From NCBI GenBank assembly GCA_964511535.1, contig CAZEFW010000018.1:1-64000 (forward strand): DNA of 64,000 bases, given 5' to 3'. A program made the position numbers and the translations under genes. Below the pieces are notes generated by a model. The model ran no database searches, was not told where the DNA came from, and was given only the letters and a program-made list of their open reading frames with translations. Origin of the DNA: CAZCFB01 sp964511535. Lineage in GTDB: Bacteria > Myxococcota_A > Polyangia > GCA-2747355 > CAZCFB01. Numbering within the stretch: the stretch's first letter is position 1; every line of letters starts with the position of its first letter. Below are positions 23,603 to 31,837 of the stretch, piece after piece.

Positions 23603-24602
23603 GAGGCCCGTGACCGCAGGATTGCTCGAGAGGACCCGCCGCCGGGCGGGGGGGCTCGTGGCGGACGGCTTCTTCCAGGGCATGTCCCGCCTCGGCCGAC
23701 TGCACCCCGACGCCCGGCCCGCGCGCCACGGCGTGGAGGTGGTGTGCGACATCCCGTACACCGACTCCGGCCGGCCGGAGCACCTGCTGGACATCTACCG
23801 CCCGGCGGGACCGGGGGGGCCATGGCCGACGGTGCTCTATGTCCACGGCGGGGGGTTCCGGATCCTGTCCAAGGACAGCCACTGGGTCATGGGCCTGGCC
23901 CTGGCCCGGCGCGGGCTGGCCGTGTTCAACATCAACTACCGGCTGGCCCCGTCGCACCGCTACCCTGCGGCCCATCGGGACGCGGCGGACGCCCTGGCCT
24001 GGGTGCTGGAGCACGCCGGCAGGTACGGCGGCGACGCCGGGCGCCTGGTGCTGGCGGGCGAGTCGGCGGGCGCCAACATGGTCACCGCCCTGACCGTGGC
24101 CTGCTGCTTCTCGCGGCCGGAGCGCTGGGCCCGGCGCTTGTTCGACCTCGGGCAGGTCCCGCGGGCGGTGATGCCGGCCTGCGGCATGCTCCAGCTGACC
24201 AACCCGGGCCGTTTCTGGCAGCGACGCCGCCTGCCGGTCTGGCTCAGGGACCGGCTTCAGGAGCCGGCCATGGCCTACCTGGGCGGCGTGGACATGCCCC
24301 CCGGACAGGGCCTGGCCGACCCGCTGCTGGTGCTCGAGGGAGACGAGCCAGCGGTTCGGAAGCTGCCGCCCTTCTTCGCGCCCGTGGGGACAAAAGATCC
24401 GTTGCTGGACGACACGCGCCGCCTGGCCCTGGCGCTTCGTGACAGGGGGGCCGTGTGCGAGGACCGCTACTACCCGGGCGAGATCCACGCCTTCCACGCC
24501 CTGGCCTGGCGCACCGAGGCGCGGCGCTGCTGGCTTGACACCTACCGGTTCTTGCAGCAAACAGCGGGGATCCCGCTGAACAAGGAGGCGCCCCTGCCAT
24601 GA
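23601..24602 (+). CDS. Alpha/beta-hydrolase esterase (HSL/acetyl-hydrolase type)
   Basis: A 333-residue hydrolase (330 if GTG 23610 is used). It has HGGGF near residue 85 (oxyanion hole of the hormone-sensitive lipase group), GESAGAN near 155 (nucleophile Ser), GTKDPLLDD with the acidic residue near 265, and EIHAFH near 297 with the catalytic His. It probably hydrolyses esters of small acyl chains. There is no signal peptide, although a short hydrophobic-basic N-terminus is present. The ATG at 23601 overlaps a TACAAT hexamer; GTG 23610 lies 7 bases after it and is the likelier start. The stop overlaps the ATG of the next lipoprotein gene (ATGA). Confidence 0.82.
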   Translation: MRPVTAGLLERTRRRAGGLVADGFFQGMSRLGRLHPDARPARHGVEVVCDIPYTDSGRPEHLLDIYRPAGPGGPWPTVLYVHGGGFRILSKDSHWVMGLALARRGLAVFNINYRLAPSHRYPAAHRDAADALAWVLEHAGRYGGDAGRLVLAGESAGANMVTALTVACCFSRPERWARRLFDLGQVPRAVMPACGMLQLTNPGRFWQRRRLPVWLRDRLQEPAMAYLGGVDMPPGQGLADPLLVLEGDEPAVRKLPPFFAPVGTKDPLLDDTRRLALALRDRGAVCEDRYYPGEIHAFHALAWRTEARRCWLDTYRFLQQTAGIPLNKEAPLP

Positions 24603-25510
24603 GACGAACCGTACTGATTCTGGCCGCCGCGCTGGTGGCCCTCGCCAGCTGCAGCGACGACGACGTCCAGCCGACCACCGACGCCGGGCCGCTGGTCCTC
24701 GACGGCACGGGACTCCGCGACATCGCCGCGGGCAAGGACCGGAGCAAGCCCGGCCCTGACCAGGCCCCGAAGCCGGACATCTCCACGGCCATAAACGAGA
24801 AGGAGCCCAACGACGGCAGCACCGCCACCGAGCTCCACAAGCTGACCTGGCCTGTCGCGGTCAACGGCGCCATCGGCAAGGCGGGCGACAAGGACATCTT
24901 CGGCATCGACGTGCAGGCCGGGGACCGGCTGGTGGCGCGCATCAAGCCCGCCACGCCGCTGCAGCCCCACCTGGTGATCTTCGATCCCAAGGGCAAGCTG
25001 CCCACCGTGGCCAACGCGGACAGCAAGGAGACCTTCGTGGAGTATTACGCGCTCAAGAGCGCGCCGTTGCTGCTGGCGGTGCGCGACCGGCGCAACGTGG
25101 CCAAGCCGCCCAAGAACGTCGGCGGCAAGGGCTTCACCTATCTGTTGACGATCCAGCGGCTCAAGCGCCCCCCTGTCCCGGTGACCGTCAGCGTGGAGAA
25201 GTCCATGACGCTGGCCCCGCGGGGCACGGTGCGCGTGTTCTCCTATACGGCCACCAAGGGGCTGGACATGCAGCTGACGGTCCGGGCGCAGCAGCTGTCG
25301 AAGCCGTCGGACGTGGACAGCCGGCTTAGCCTGTTCCACCCGGGCCAGAAGATCTGGGCTGGCACCAACGACGACGCGTCAGCCGGGGTGAAGGACTCCC
25401 TGCTCAAGGGGCCGATGCCGGCCAGCGGCACCTACCACGCCATCGTGGAGAACCTGAAGATCGACGCCGCGGACCTGCGGTTCTCGTTCCGGGCCACCAC
25501 CATCAAGTAG
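24599..25510 (+). CDS. Lipoprotein with PPC-like domain
   Basis: A 303-residue lipoprotein. The signal peptide ends in the lipobox LASC (Cys18), followed by an Asp/Pro/Lys-rich linker (PDQAPKPD). INEKEPNDGSTATELHKL is the entry motif of bacterial pre-peptidase C-terminal (PPC) domains, and the next 100 residues fit a beta-sandwich. A second, weaker copy runs to the C-terminus (VSVEKSMTLAPRGTVRVFSY). No catalytic domain is present, so it may bind a ligand or partner at the cell surface. The ATG overlaps the stop of the esterase gene, so translation is coupled; no close homologous function is known to me. Confidence 0.65.
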   Translation: MRRTVLILAAALVALASCSDDDVQPTTDAGPLVLDGTGLRDIAAGKDRSKPGPDQAPKPDISTAINEKEPNDGSTATELHKLTWPVAVNGAIGKAGDKDIFGIDVQAGDRLVARIKPATPLQPHLVIFDPKGKLPTVANADSKETFVEYYALKSAPLLLAVRDRRNVAKPPKNVGGKGFTYLLTIQRLKRPPVPVTVSVEKSMTLAPRGTVRVFSYTATKGLDMQLTVRAQQLSKPSDVDSRLSLFHPGQKIWAGTNDDASAGVKDSLLKGPMPASGTYHAIVENLKIDAADLRFSFRATTIK

Positions 25511-25512
25511 CG

Positions 25513-25812
25513 TCAGCGCGGCAGGCGCCAGCCATGGCCCGCGCCGCCGGGGCCAGGCCAGGCGGGGCTGTACGGCTTGTCCGGCGCCAGGAACTGGTCC
25601 TGAGGCGGCAGCTGATCGCTGTACGGCACCAGCTTGTGGTCCTTCTGGGTCCCACCCAGGTCCTTCTTGAAGGGCGGCTTGCCGCCGGTGTCTGCGCCCA
25701 CCTGGCCGCCGTCCTTTCCCACCTTGCCCTTGCCGTGGGTGCCGGCGCAGGCCAGGGCCAGGGCCGCGGCGAGGATCAGCGACAGGGCGAACCAGTGAGC
25801 GGGTCTGAGCAT
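25513..25812 (-). CDS. Small lipoprotein, unknown function
   Basis: A 99-residue protein. A signal peptide with lipobox LACA (Cys22) is followed by a Gly/Lys/Asp-rich, probably disordered chain (GKGKVGKDGGQVGADTGG) and a Pro-rich end (DQFLAPDKPYSPAWPGPG). No domain was recognised. ATG 25812 lies 7 bases after TATTAT on the minus strand with no ribosome binding site, which suggests a leaderless mRNA. It is divergent from the EEP-family gene. Confidence 0.55.
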   Translation of the reverse strand: MLRPAHWFALSLILAAALALACAGTHGKGKVGKDGGQVGADTGGKPPFKKDLGGTQKDHKLVPYSDQLPPQDQFLAPDKPYSPAWPGPGGAGHGWRLPR

Positions 25813-25819
25813 GGAGGCG

Positions 25820-25880
25820 ATAATAGCCCAGGCAGGCGCGCGGTGTCTCCTGTTGCCAGCCGCGCCGGCGTGGGTACCCT
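25820..25880. promoter_or_regulatory. Divergent leaderless-type promoters
   Basis: Minus strand: TATTAT (25825-25820), 7 bases before ATG 25812, with GAGACA 18 bases upstream as a weak -35. Plus strand: TTGCCA (25853-25858), 16 bases, TACCCT (25875-25880), 7 bases before ATG 25888. The plus-strand pair is the best-formed leaderless promoter in the window. Confidence 0.6.
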
Positions 25881-25887
25881 GTGGGGC

Positions 25888-26877
25888 ATGCGCTCCCCCG
25901 CTTCTCATTTGCAGTGGCTGGCCTGTTGCTGGCTATGGGGCGCGCTCGTCAGCTGCACCGGAGAAGACCCTGCCATGCCCCCAGACATGAGCTCACCTGA
26001 CGGTCCAGGCGCCTCGGCGGATGGCGCGCCGCCCGACCGGAGCGCCCCGGCGCCCGACGGCGAGGCCGCGGCCGATACCGCCGCGCCGAACCAGGGCCTG
26101 CTGCGCGTGGCGACCCTCAACTGCCGCTGCATGGAGGGAGACTACGCGCTGCGCGCCCGGGGGATGGCGGCGGAGATCAAGCGCCTCGCCCCGGACGCGG
26201 TGGGGCTGCAGGAGGTGTGCAGCCTCGGGTCGGGCAGCGCCCGCAAGGCCATGGCCGATACGCTGCTGGCCGAGCTGAAGCAGGCCACCGGCAAGGCCTG
26301 GGAGCTCCGCCGTGCCTCCACCCACACCGCCTGGGGCAAGTACGACGAGGGCATCGCCGTGCTGGCGCCGGCGGGCGCCATCAAGCAGTGGGGCTCACGC
26401 GCCCTGCCCCGGGGACAGGGCATGTTCCCGCGCAAGGTGATCTGGGCCCGCGTGGCCACCCCCCGGGGCAGCTTCTACCTCTACAGCACCCACCTGGACG
26501 TGAAGGACTGGAAGGCGCGGGTGGCCCAGGCAAAGGAGCTGCTGGCCGAGGTGGGCAAGCACGCCGCGGCGGGGCTGCCCCAGCTGGTGGTGGGGGACTT
26601 CAACGACCTCGACTGGACCGGGCCCATCAAGACCATCACAACCGGCCCGCCCGCCTTCACTGACACCTGGGCCACCAGGAACCCGGGCCAGCCAGGCCAC
26701 ACCATCAGCGCGTCCAAGCCCGAGCGGCGCATCGACTACATCTTCGCCCGCACCGACCGCCTGGCCAGCATCAAGCGCGTGGAGATCGCGTTCCACAAAA
26801 AGTACCAGGGCACCTGGCTATCAGATCACCGAGGGGTCTTCGCGGAGCTAGTGGTGAAGCAACCTAACACCCCGTAG
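25888..26877 (+). CDS. Secreted lipoprotein of the endonuclease/exonuclease/phosphatase family
   Basis: A 329-residue protein. The signal peptide has a lipobox LVSC near residue 21, followed by a Pro/Asp/Ala-rich linker (PPDRSAPAPDGEAAAD). The catalytic domain has family motifs: RVATLNCRCMEG (metal-binding Asn), GLQEVCS (metal-binding Glu), YLYSTHLDV (His), VVGDFNDLDW (Asp and Asn) and TWLSDHRGVFAEL (SDH, catalytic His). It should cleave phosphodiesters, as in DNase I, sphingomyelinase or inositol phosphatase relatives; the substrate is unknown. ATG 25888 lies 7 bases after TACCCT with TTGCCA upstream. It is divergent from a small lipoprotein gene. Confidence 0.8.
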   Translation: MRSPASHLQWLACCWLWGALVSCTGEDPAMPPDMSSPDGPGASADGAPPDRSAPAPDGEAAADTAAPNQGLLRVATLNCRCMEGDYALRARGMAAEIKRLAPDAVGLQEVCSLGSGSARKAMADTLLAELKQATGKAWELRRASTHTAWGKYDEGIAVLAPAGAIKQWGSRALPRGQGMFPRKVIWARVATPRGSFYLYSTHLDVKDWKARVAQAKELLAEVGKHAAAGLPQLVVGDFNDLDWTGPIKTITTGPPAFTDTWATRNPGQPGHTISASKPERRIDYIFARTDRLASIKRVEIAFHKKYQGTWLSDHRGVFAELVVKQPNTP

Positions 26878-26921
26878 CTGCGGCCGTAGCCGTCATCGTA
26901 TCCGCCTTTCAGCCATCAAAT

Positions 26922-26972
26922 CCTGGCATTCTGGCATTCTGGCACTCTGGCATTCCTGGCACTCTGGCATTC
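26922..26972. repeat. Short tandem repeat, CTGGCATT/CTGGCACT units
   Basis: About five copies of an 8-10 base unit (CTGGCATT, CTGGCATT, CTGGCACT, CTGGCATTC, CTGGCACT, CTGGCATTC) lie between two convergent genes, directly before a strong hairpin. It is an imperfect microsatellite that may vary in copy number between strains. Confidence 0.8.
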
Positions 26973-26992
26973 CGCCGGCCGCAGGCCGGCGG
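26972..26992. terminator. Bidirectional hairpin terminator
   Basis: CCGCCGGCC-GCA-GGCCGGCGG is a perfect 9-base-pair stem with a 3-base loop between the stops of two convergent genes. There is no T run, as is common in GC-rich genomes. Confidence 0.6.
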
Positions 26993-26996
26993 CCCA

Positions 26997-29285
26997 CTAC
27001 CCCTTACACGCCTTGCTCGCCCCGGCCCTCTTGAGGGCCTCGTGCAGGATGTCGCTGGTCAGGATCTCTGGCAGCAGCTCGGCATCGCCGATGCCCTTGC
27101 AGGCAGGCATGACGATGTACATCGGCACGCCGGCCCGCCCGTAGCGCTTGAGCCACTTCTGGATCACCGGGTCGTGGCGGGTGTTGTCCGCCTTGACAGG
27201 CACGACCTTCAGCTTGTCCATGAGGGCCACGGTGGGCTTGGTCTCGATGACCATGCGCTCGTTCGCCTTGCAGTTCATGCACCAGTCGGCGGTGAAGTCG
27301 ATGAACACCGTCTTGCCGGAGGCCTGCAGATCGCTCACCTTCTTCTCGGTGAAGGGGACCCAGTCCACCAGGTGGGCCTTGCCGCCGCCCTTGCTCGCTG
27401 CTGCGCTGGCCGCGCCGGCCTCGGGGAACTCCAGGATCCACCAGCCGAACACGGCCACCGCCGCCACCATGGGGGCCAGGCGCTTGAGGCGCTTGCTCCA
27501 CGGATCCTTCTCGGTGGCAACCAGGCCGAAGATCCAGCTCGCCAGGCCCAGGGCCAGCAGGAACCAGGTGGCGTTGATGGCCGCCTCGGTGCCGTAGGCC
27601 GAGGCGAGCACGCCGAGCAGCCAAACCCCGGTACCGAACAGCAAAAACGCCATGCCGCGCATGATCTTGTCGTACCGCTCTGATACGCGCATGGGCAGGA
27701 TCTTGGTCCAGCCGGTCCAGGCCCCCAGCAGCAGGAACGGCGCCGACAGGCCGAGCCCCACCGTGAACATCAGCAGCAGGATCTCGAACGTGCTGGCCGT
27801 GAAGGCGTAGCCCAGGGCCGGCCCGAGCATGGGCGCGGTGCAAGGCGTGCCGAGGAAGGTCACCAGCAGCCCCGTGAGGAACGACTCCCACCGCGGCTTC
27901 TTGCGCCGCTTCTTCTTCAGCGTCTTGAGCTGATCCTGGTGCTCCGAGCTCTTGAGCGGGTAGACATGCAGCATGCCGAGGCCCAGCACCAGCAGCAGCG
28001 AGATCATGAACAGCAGGAACCACGGGTTCTGGAACTGAAAGCCCCACCCCACCTCGCGCCCCACCATCTTGAGCACCACCACGGTCACCGCCAGCGAGAG
28101 CATGGTCGCCACCACGCCGGCGGTGTACGCCAGGCCGTTGCCCCAAAGCACGGCGCGCTGCTCGGCGCCCTCGGCTTTCTGGGCGGTGCGCACCACGCTC
28201 AGGATCTTGGGCACCACCACCGGGATCACGCACGGCATCACATTGAGCAGCAGGCCGCCGAGGAAGGCGAAGATCAGCATCAGCCAGAGCGACTCGCGCT
28301 GGGCCGGCGGGAGCTCTGCGGTTTTGCCGGCCGCCGGGGCGCCGGCCGACTTCACCGTGGCCGCTGGCGCGGCAGGGGTCGCGGCGGCCGCCTCCTCGTC
28401 CTCGTCGTCCTCCTCGCGCGGGGAGGCCTGAATCTGGTAAGCGCGCGGGGCGCTGCCCTCGGGGCCGTCCTTGGCCGTGCCGAGCACCAGGCCCCCGAGC
28501 CCGGGCAGGCAGTTGTCCCCGGTGAAGCGGAGCTCCACCAGCGGATCCTTGCCCTGCTCGGCCACGACCTTGTGGCCGGCGATGGTGCAGATGCTGCCCT
28601 CCGGCATGCTCGGGATGAAGGACGAGACCTGCTTCAGGCCGGCCACCCGGATGCGCGCGGTGTAGCCGCCCTCGGTGTATGCCAGGGACTCGATCCACGC
28701 CCTGCCTGCGTCCGCCTCCTCGGGCAGCTTGCCCACCACGTCCTTGAAGGTGGGCGCCGCGGCTGACGGTCGCGCCTTGTCTGCCACCGGCAGCTCCAGG
28801 GAGATGTCTACCTTGCCAGGGATGCAGGTCTTCTTGCACGCCAGCCAGCTCACCCGGGCGCCAATGGTGGTCTTGCCCGAGGGGGGCGCCTCCACCACCA
28901 GGGCGGCGGCAGGGATGAGCACCGAGTGGCTGTAGCCGAAGGAGAGGAACTCCAGATCGTCGGGATCGAACACCTCGGGCACCGGATAGCGCGGGGCCTC
29001 GAGGCTGAGCCGCTGCTTGTCGAAGGTGAACTTGACCCGCGTGGCCGTGCCGGTGTTGCCCGGAGAGGTCCAGTACACGTGCCACTTGGGGGCCATCTCC
29101 AGCAGCACCCCCACGTGGAAGTCGGCATCCGGAGCTGCCGCGTCCACGCTGGCCACCAGGGTGGCGCGCACCGGGTTTTTATCGCCGAGCCCCTTGGCGC
29201 CAGCGCCCTCACCGGCCAGGGACGGGGAGGCCCAGGTCAGCGCCAGGACGGCCAGGATGGCGCAACAAGATCGAATAAGAGCCAT
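26997..29285 (-). CDS. DsbD-like thiol:disulfide reductase
   Basis: A 762-residue inner membrane protein that carries electrons from cytoplasmic thioredoxin to the periplasm. Residues 1-30 are a signal peptide. About 35-300 form the periplasmic N-terminal domain, with WLACKKTCIPG carrying two Cys. The next 300 residues hold eight or so membrane helices with MPCVIPVVVPK and FLGTPCTAPMLGPALGY, the Cys pair of the transporter domain. The last 130 residues are a thioredoxin domain with DFTADWCMNCKANE. It follows the ScsB/DsbD plan. ATG 29285 has GAGGAG upstream. In the same window many Cys-rich secreted proteins need correct disulfides, which may be why this gene is kept. Confidence 0.85.
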   Translation of the reverse strand: MALIRSCCAILAVLALTWASPSLAGEGAGAKGLGDKNPVRATLVASVDAAAPDADFHVGVLLEMAPKWHVYWTSPGNTGTATRVKFTFDKQRLSLEAPRYPVPEVFDPDDLEFLSFGYSHSVLIPAAALVVEAPPSGKTTIGARVSWLACKKTCIPGKVDISLELPVADKARPSAAAPTFKDVVGKLPEEADAGRAWIESLAYTEGGYTARIRVAGLKQVSSFIPSMPEGSICTIAGHKVVAEQGKDPLVELRFTGDNCLPGLGGLVLGTAKDGPEGSAPRAYQIQASPREEDDEDEEAAAATPAAPAATVKSAGAPAAGKTAELPPAQRESLWLMLIFAFLGGLLLNVMPCVIPVVVPKILSVVRTAQKAEGAEQRAVLWGNGLAYTAGVVATMLSLAVTVVVLKMVGREVGWGFQFQNPWFLLFMISLLLVLGLGMLHVYPLKSSEHQDQLKTLKKKRRKKPRWESFLTGLLVTFLGTPCTAPMLGPALGYAFTASTFEILLLMFTVGLGLSAPFLLLGAWTGWTKILPMRVSERYDKIMRGMAFLLFGTGVWLLGVLASAYGTEAAINATWFLLALGLASWIFGLVATEKDPWSKRLKRLAPMVAAVAVFGWWILEFPEAGAASAAASKGGGKAHLVDWVPFTEKKVSDLQASGKTVFIDFTADWCMNCKANERMVIETKPTVALMDKLKVVPVKADNTRHDPVIQKWLKRYGRAGVPMYIVMPACKGIGDAELLPEILTSDILHEALKRAGASKACKG

Positions 29286-29394
29286 GATTCTCCTCGCGAG
29301 CGGTCCCACTGCTCATGGGAGGATACCACCAGCGACACGCAATTACCCCCGGGGCGCCCTCCGCCCTGAGCAGTATGTCGGAGCCAGCCTGGCG

Positions 29395-30600
29395 TTACAG
29401 GTTGCGGCGGCGCAGCAGCAGGCCGAGGGCCAGCAGCAGGGAGAGCGCGGCAGCCGAGGAGCCAGCGCCGCGGTGGGTGGAGCAGTCGCAGCCATCGTCA
29501 CCGCCGGTGGCCGGCGGCTGGACCACGCTGTCCACCTTGGCCGCGGCCTTGTCCACCGAGACCGCACGGTCCGGCGCGGACTGATCCGGAGTGGACATGT
29601 CCGGAGTGGTAGTGTCCGGGGCCGCCTGGTCAGGCAGCGGCAGGTCCGGCTTGGACTGGTCCGGCGGGGGCAGGTCCGGCACGCCCTTGTCCGGCGGCAT
29701 GGCCGTACCGTAAGCGCCGAAGGCCAGCCGCAGGACGGTCCCCGGTGCGGGGCGGTCCACGCCAAGCGCGGCCAGGGGCACGCTCATCTCATAGACCTTG
29801 TGCTCGTACGCGGCGCGTCCGGTGTAGCCGAACCCGGGCTTGCCCCAGCGCTGGTCAGGCACGGAGACCTGGAAGGTCTTCACGCCGGCCGGGGTGTCCA
29901 CATACAGCCTGGCGTAGTCCTTGTCGCCGTCCATGGTGTTGTCTGGCAGGAAGTCCATGGCCACGTAGAGGCGCTCGCCGTCGTCGCGCACCCATCCATG
30001 GGTGTGGCCGGACGGGTGCCCGGAGCCGGTGTCGCAGAAGACCGAGAAGAACGGCGCGCCCAGCTGCTCGCCTTCCAGGTCGCCGTCCACGGTCAGGTCG
30101 CCCGGCCTGCTGCCCAGGCGGTAGGTGTAAAACGCGGAGTCCCGGGTCACCTGCCGGTACAGGTTCTGCGTGGGGAAATGAAACGGGGTCTTGCCCAGCT
30201 CCCGGGGCTCAGCCCGGGCGGTGATGGCCAGCGCTCCGCCGGCCGGGAAGGTCAGCTCCACCGACCGCCCGGTGATGTCGATGACGTCGTAGTCCCTGGC
30301 GGACAGTTTGCGCGCCGCGCCCGGCAGGCTCACCGAGAGCGGCGCCTCGCCGTCGAGGGTCACGGCGTCCAGGTGCGTGTTGGTCCCGCCGGTGTGCGCC
30401 AGCCGGACGCGGACCTCGTCCGGGGCGTCCACCTCCACCGTTCTGAGGTCAAGGTGGCGGTGGAAGCCGGGGTTGCCGAGCTCGCGCCACTGGCCATCCT
30501 GCTGGACCGAGACCTTGATCCGACCGTTGACCGGGGCGGCGCCGGCGCTGACAGGCGAGGCCAGCAAGGCCGCGATGATGAGAACATGAGAAATGCGCAT
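29395..30600 (-). CDS. Secreted protein with MYXO-CTERM-like tail
   Basis: A 401-residue protein with a signal peptide (cleavage after VSAGA). The N-terminal 140 residues look like beta-sandwich modules. The middle (about 160-310) resembles a carbohydrate-binding type of domain (VDGDLEGEQLG, DYARLYVDTPAGVKTFQV). Then comes a PD-rich linker (PPDQSKPDLPLPDQAAPD), GCDC, a hydrophobic helix (AAALSLLLALGLLL) and RRR. This tail matches the MYXO-CTERM pattern, which is thought to be cut and lipidated at the Cys for display at the surface. ATG 30600 has GGAGGAG. No enzyme function is seen. Confidence 0.65.
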   Translation of the reverse strand: MRISHVLIIAALLASPVSAGAAPVNGRIKVSVQQDGQWRELGNPGFHRHLDLRTVEVDAPDEVRVRLAHTGGTNTHLDAVTLDGEAPLSVSLPGAARKLSARDYDVIDITGRSVELTFPAGGALAITARAEPRELGKTPFHFPTQNLYRQVTRDSAFYTYRLGSRPGDLTVDGDLEGEQLGAPFFSVFCDTGSGHPSGHTHGWVRDDGERLYVAMDFLPDNTMDGDKDYARLYVDTPAGVKTFQVSVPDQRWGKPGFGYTGRAAYEHKVYEMSVPLAALGVDRPAPGTVLRLAFGAYGTAMPPDKGVPDLPPPDQSKPDLPLPDQAAPDTTTPDMSTPDQSAPDRAVSVDKAAAKVDSVVQPPATGGDDGCDCSTHRGAGSSAAALSLLLALGLLLRRRNL

Positions 30601-30741
30601 GGGCTGCTCCTCCTTCCGTGACATGTATGCCGAAGTAAGAATCCTAACCGCAAACAGGGGCCTCCGCAGTCCAACACCCCCAAACGCAGACGTGGACGGA
30701 ATCGTAGACATGGGCGAAAACGCAATCCCGGACGTTGACTC

Positions 30742-31686
30742 CTATCCCTCCCCCTGCCCCTTCAACCACTCCAGCAGATCAGAGACCCGCGCCGTGGCCA
30801 GGGCCATGCAGGTGTCGGCCCCACCGTAGTACACGCGCAGCGCGTCCCCGTCGGCGATCCAGCCGCAGGGGAAGACTACGTTGCCCACATCTCCGTTGAG
30901 CTCGTACGCCTCCAGCGGGCCGAAGATCCAGCTGTCGCCCCGGCGGATCACCCGGGCGGGATCCTCCGGGTCGAGCAGGGCCAGGCCGAGCCGATAGATG
31001 CACCCGGCGGCCGTGTTCTTCACGCCGTGGTACAGCAGCAGCCATCCCTCCTCGGTGCGCAGGGGCGGCGCCGAGAGCCCCACCTTGCCCGCGTCCCACC
31101 ACGGACCCGAGCGCGCCTCCAGCAGCACCCGGTGGTCGCCCCAGTGGCGCAGGTCGGGCGAGTAGGCGATCCAGGCGTGGGCCGCGCTGGCCATGCCCGG
31201 CACCGGCCGGTGGATCATGGCCCAGCGCCCGCCCAGCTTCACTGGGAAGAGCGCCGCGTCCTTGTTCTCCGGGGGCAGCACCGCTCCCAGGCGCTCGAAG
31301 CTGCGAAAGTCCCGGGTCAGGGCCAGGCAGACCAGCGGCCCCACGGGCGAGTACCCGGTATAGGTCACCGCGTAGCGCGGCTGGCCATGGTCCCCCTCCT
31401 CCAGGGCCGTGATGCGCGGGTCCTCCACGCCCCACTGCTCCTCCGGGTGATCGGGCGAGGGCAGCAGGGTGGGCGCGCCGTCGAGGCGCCAGCCGCTGAC
31501 GCCGTCGGCGCTGCGCGCGACGGTGAGGTGGGAGTGGCCCCGCAGGTCCTCCACCCGCAGCAACAACAGGGTCTCGCCGGCCACCATGGCGGCGCCGGCG
31601 TTGAACACGGTGTTGGCACGGTAAGGCAGGTCATCCCGGGTAAGGATCGGGTTGTCCGGGTGTCGCGTGAACAGTTCGTGGTTCAT
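30742..31686 (-). CDS. GH130-family glycoside phosphorylase/hydrolase
   Basis: A 314-residue enzyme of the glycosidase family 130 five-bladed beta-propeller type. It shows NPILTRDDLPYRANTVFNAG near the N-terminus, VEDLRGHSHL, GVEDPRIT (conserved Asp in the active site) near 95, HRPVPG near 165 and LLLYHGV near 230. Members split beta-mannosides by phosphorolysis or hydrolysis. There is no signal peptide, so it acts in the cytoplasm. ATG 31686 has GGAGG 10 bases upstream, and TATACT (31724-31719) may be its -10 box. It is divergent from the radical SAM operon. The exact substrate is not known. Confidence 0.8.
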   Translation of the reverse strand: MNHELFTRHPDNPILTRDDLPYRANTVFNAGAAMVAGETLLLLRVEDLRGHSHLTVARSADGVSGWRLDGAPTLLPSPDHPEEQWGVEDPRITALEEGDHGQPRYAVTYTGYSPVGPLVCLALTRDFRSFERLGAVLPPENKDAALFPVKLGGRWAMIHRPVPGMASAAHAWIAYSPDLRHWGDHRVLLEARSGPWWDAGKVGLSAPPLRTEEGWLLLYHGVKNTAAGCIYRLGLALLDPEDPARVIRRGDSWIFGPLEAYELNGDVGNVVFPCGWIADGDALRVYYGGADTCMALATARVSDLLEWLKGQGEG

Positions 31687-31718
31687 GGGTGATCCTCCGT
31701 CAGTTACCGACCATGCGC

Positions 31719-31830
31719 AGTATAGCGGTGATGCGGGCCGATGGTCGCTTCCATGCGGCGGGCCATCTCCCCGTGCAAGAGATGAAACGAACCCGGGCCC
31801 CTCCCCTGGCTGCTGCATCACTGCTAATCT
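31719..31830. promoter_or_regulatory. Divergent -10 elements for the GH130 gene and the radical SAM operon
   Basis: Minus strand: TATACT (31724-31719), 32 bases before ATG 31686. Plus strand: TAATCT (31825-31830), 7 bases before GTG 31838, which has no ribosome binding site. No clear -35 boxes were seen. Confidence 0.45.
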
Positions 31831-31837
31831 ATGCTCC

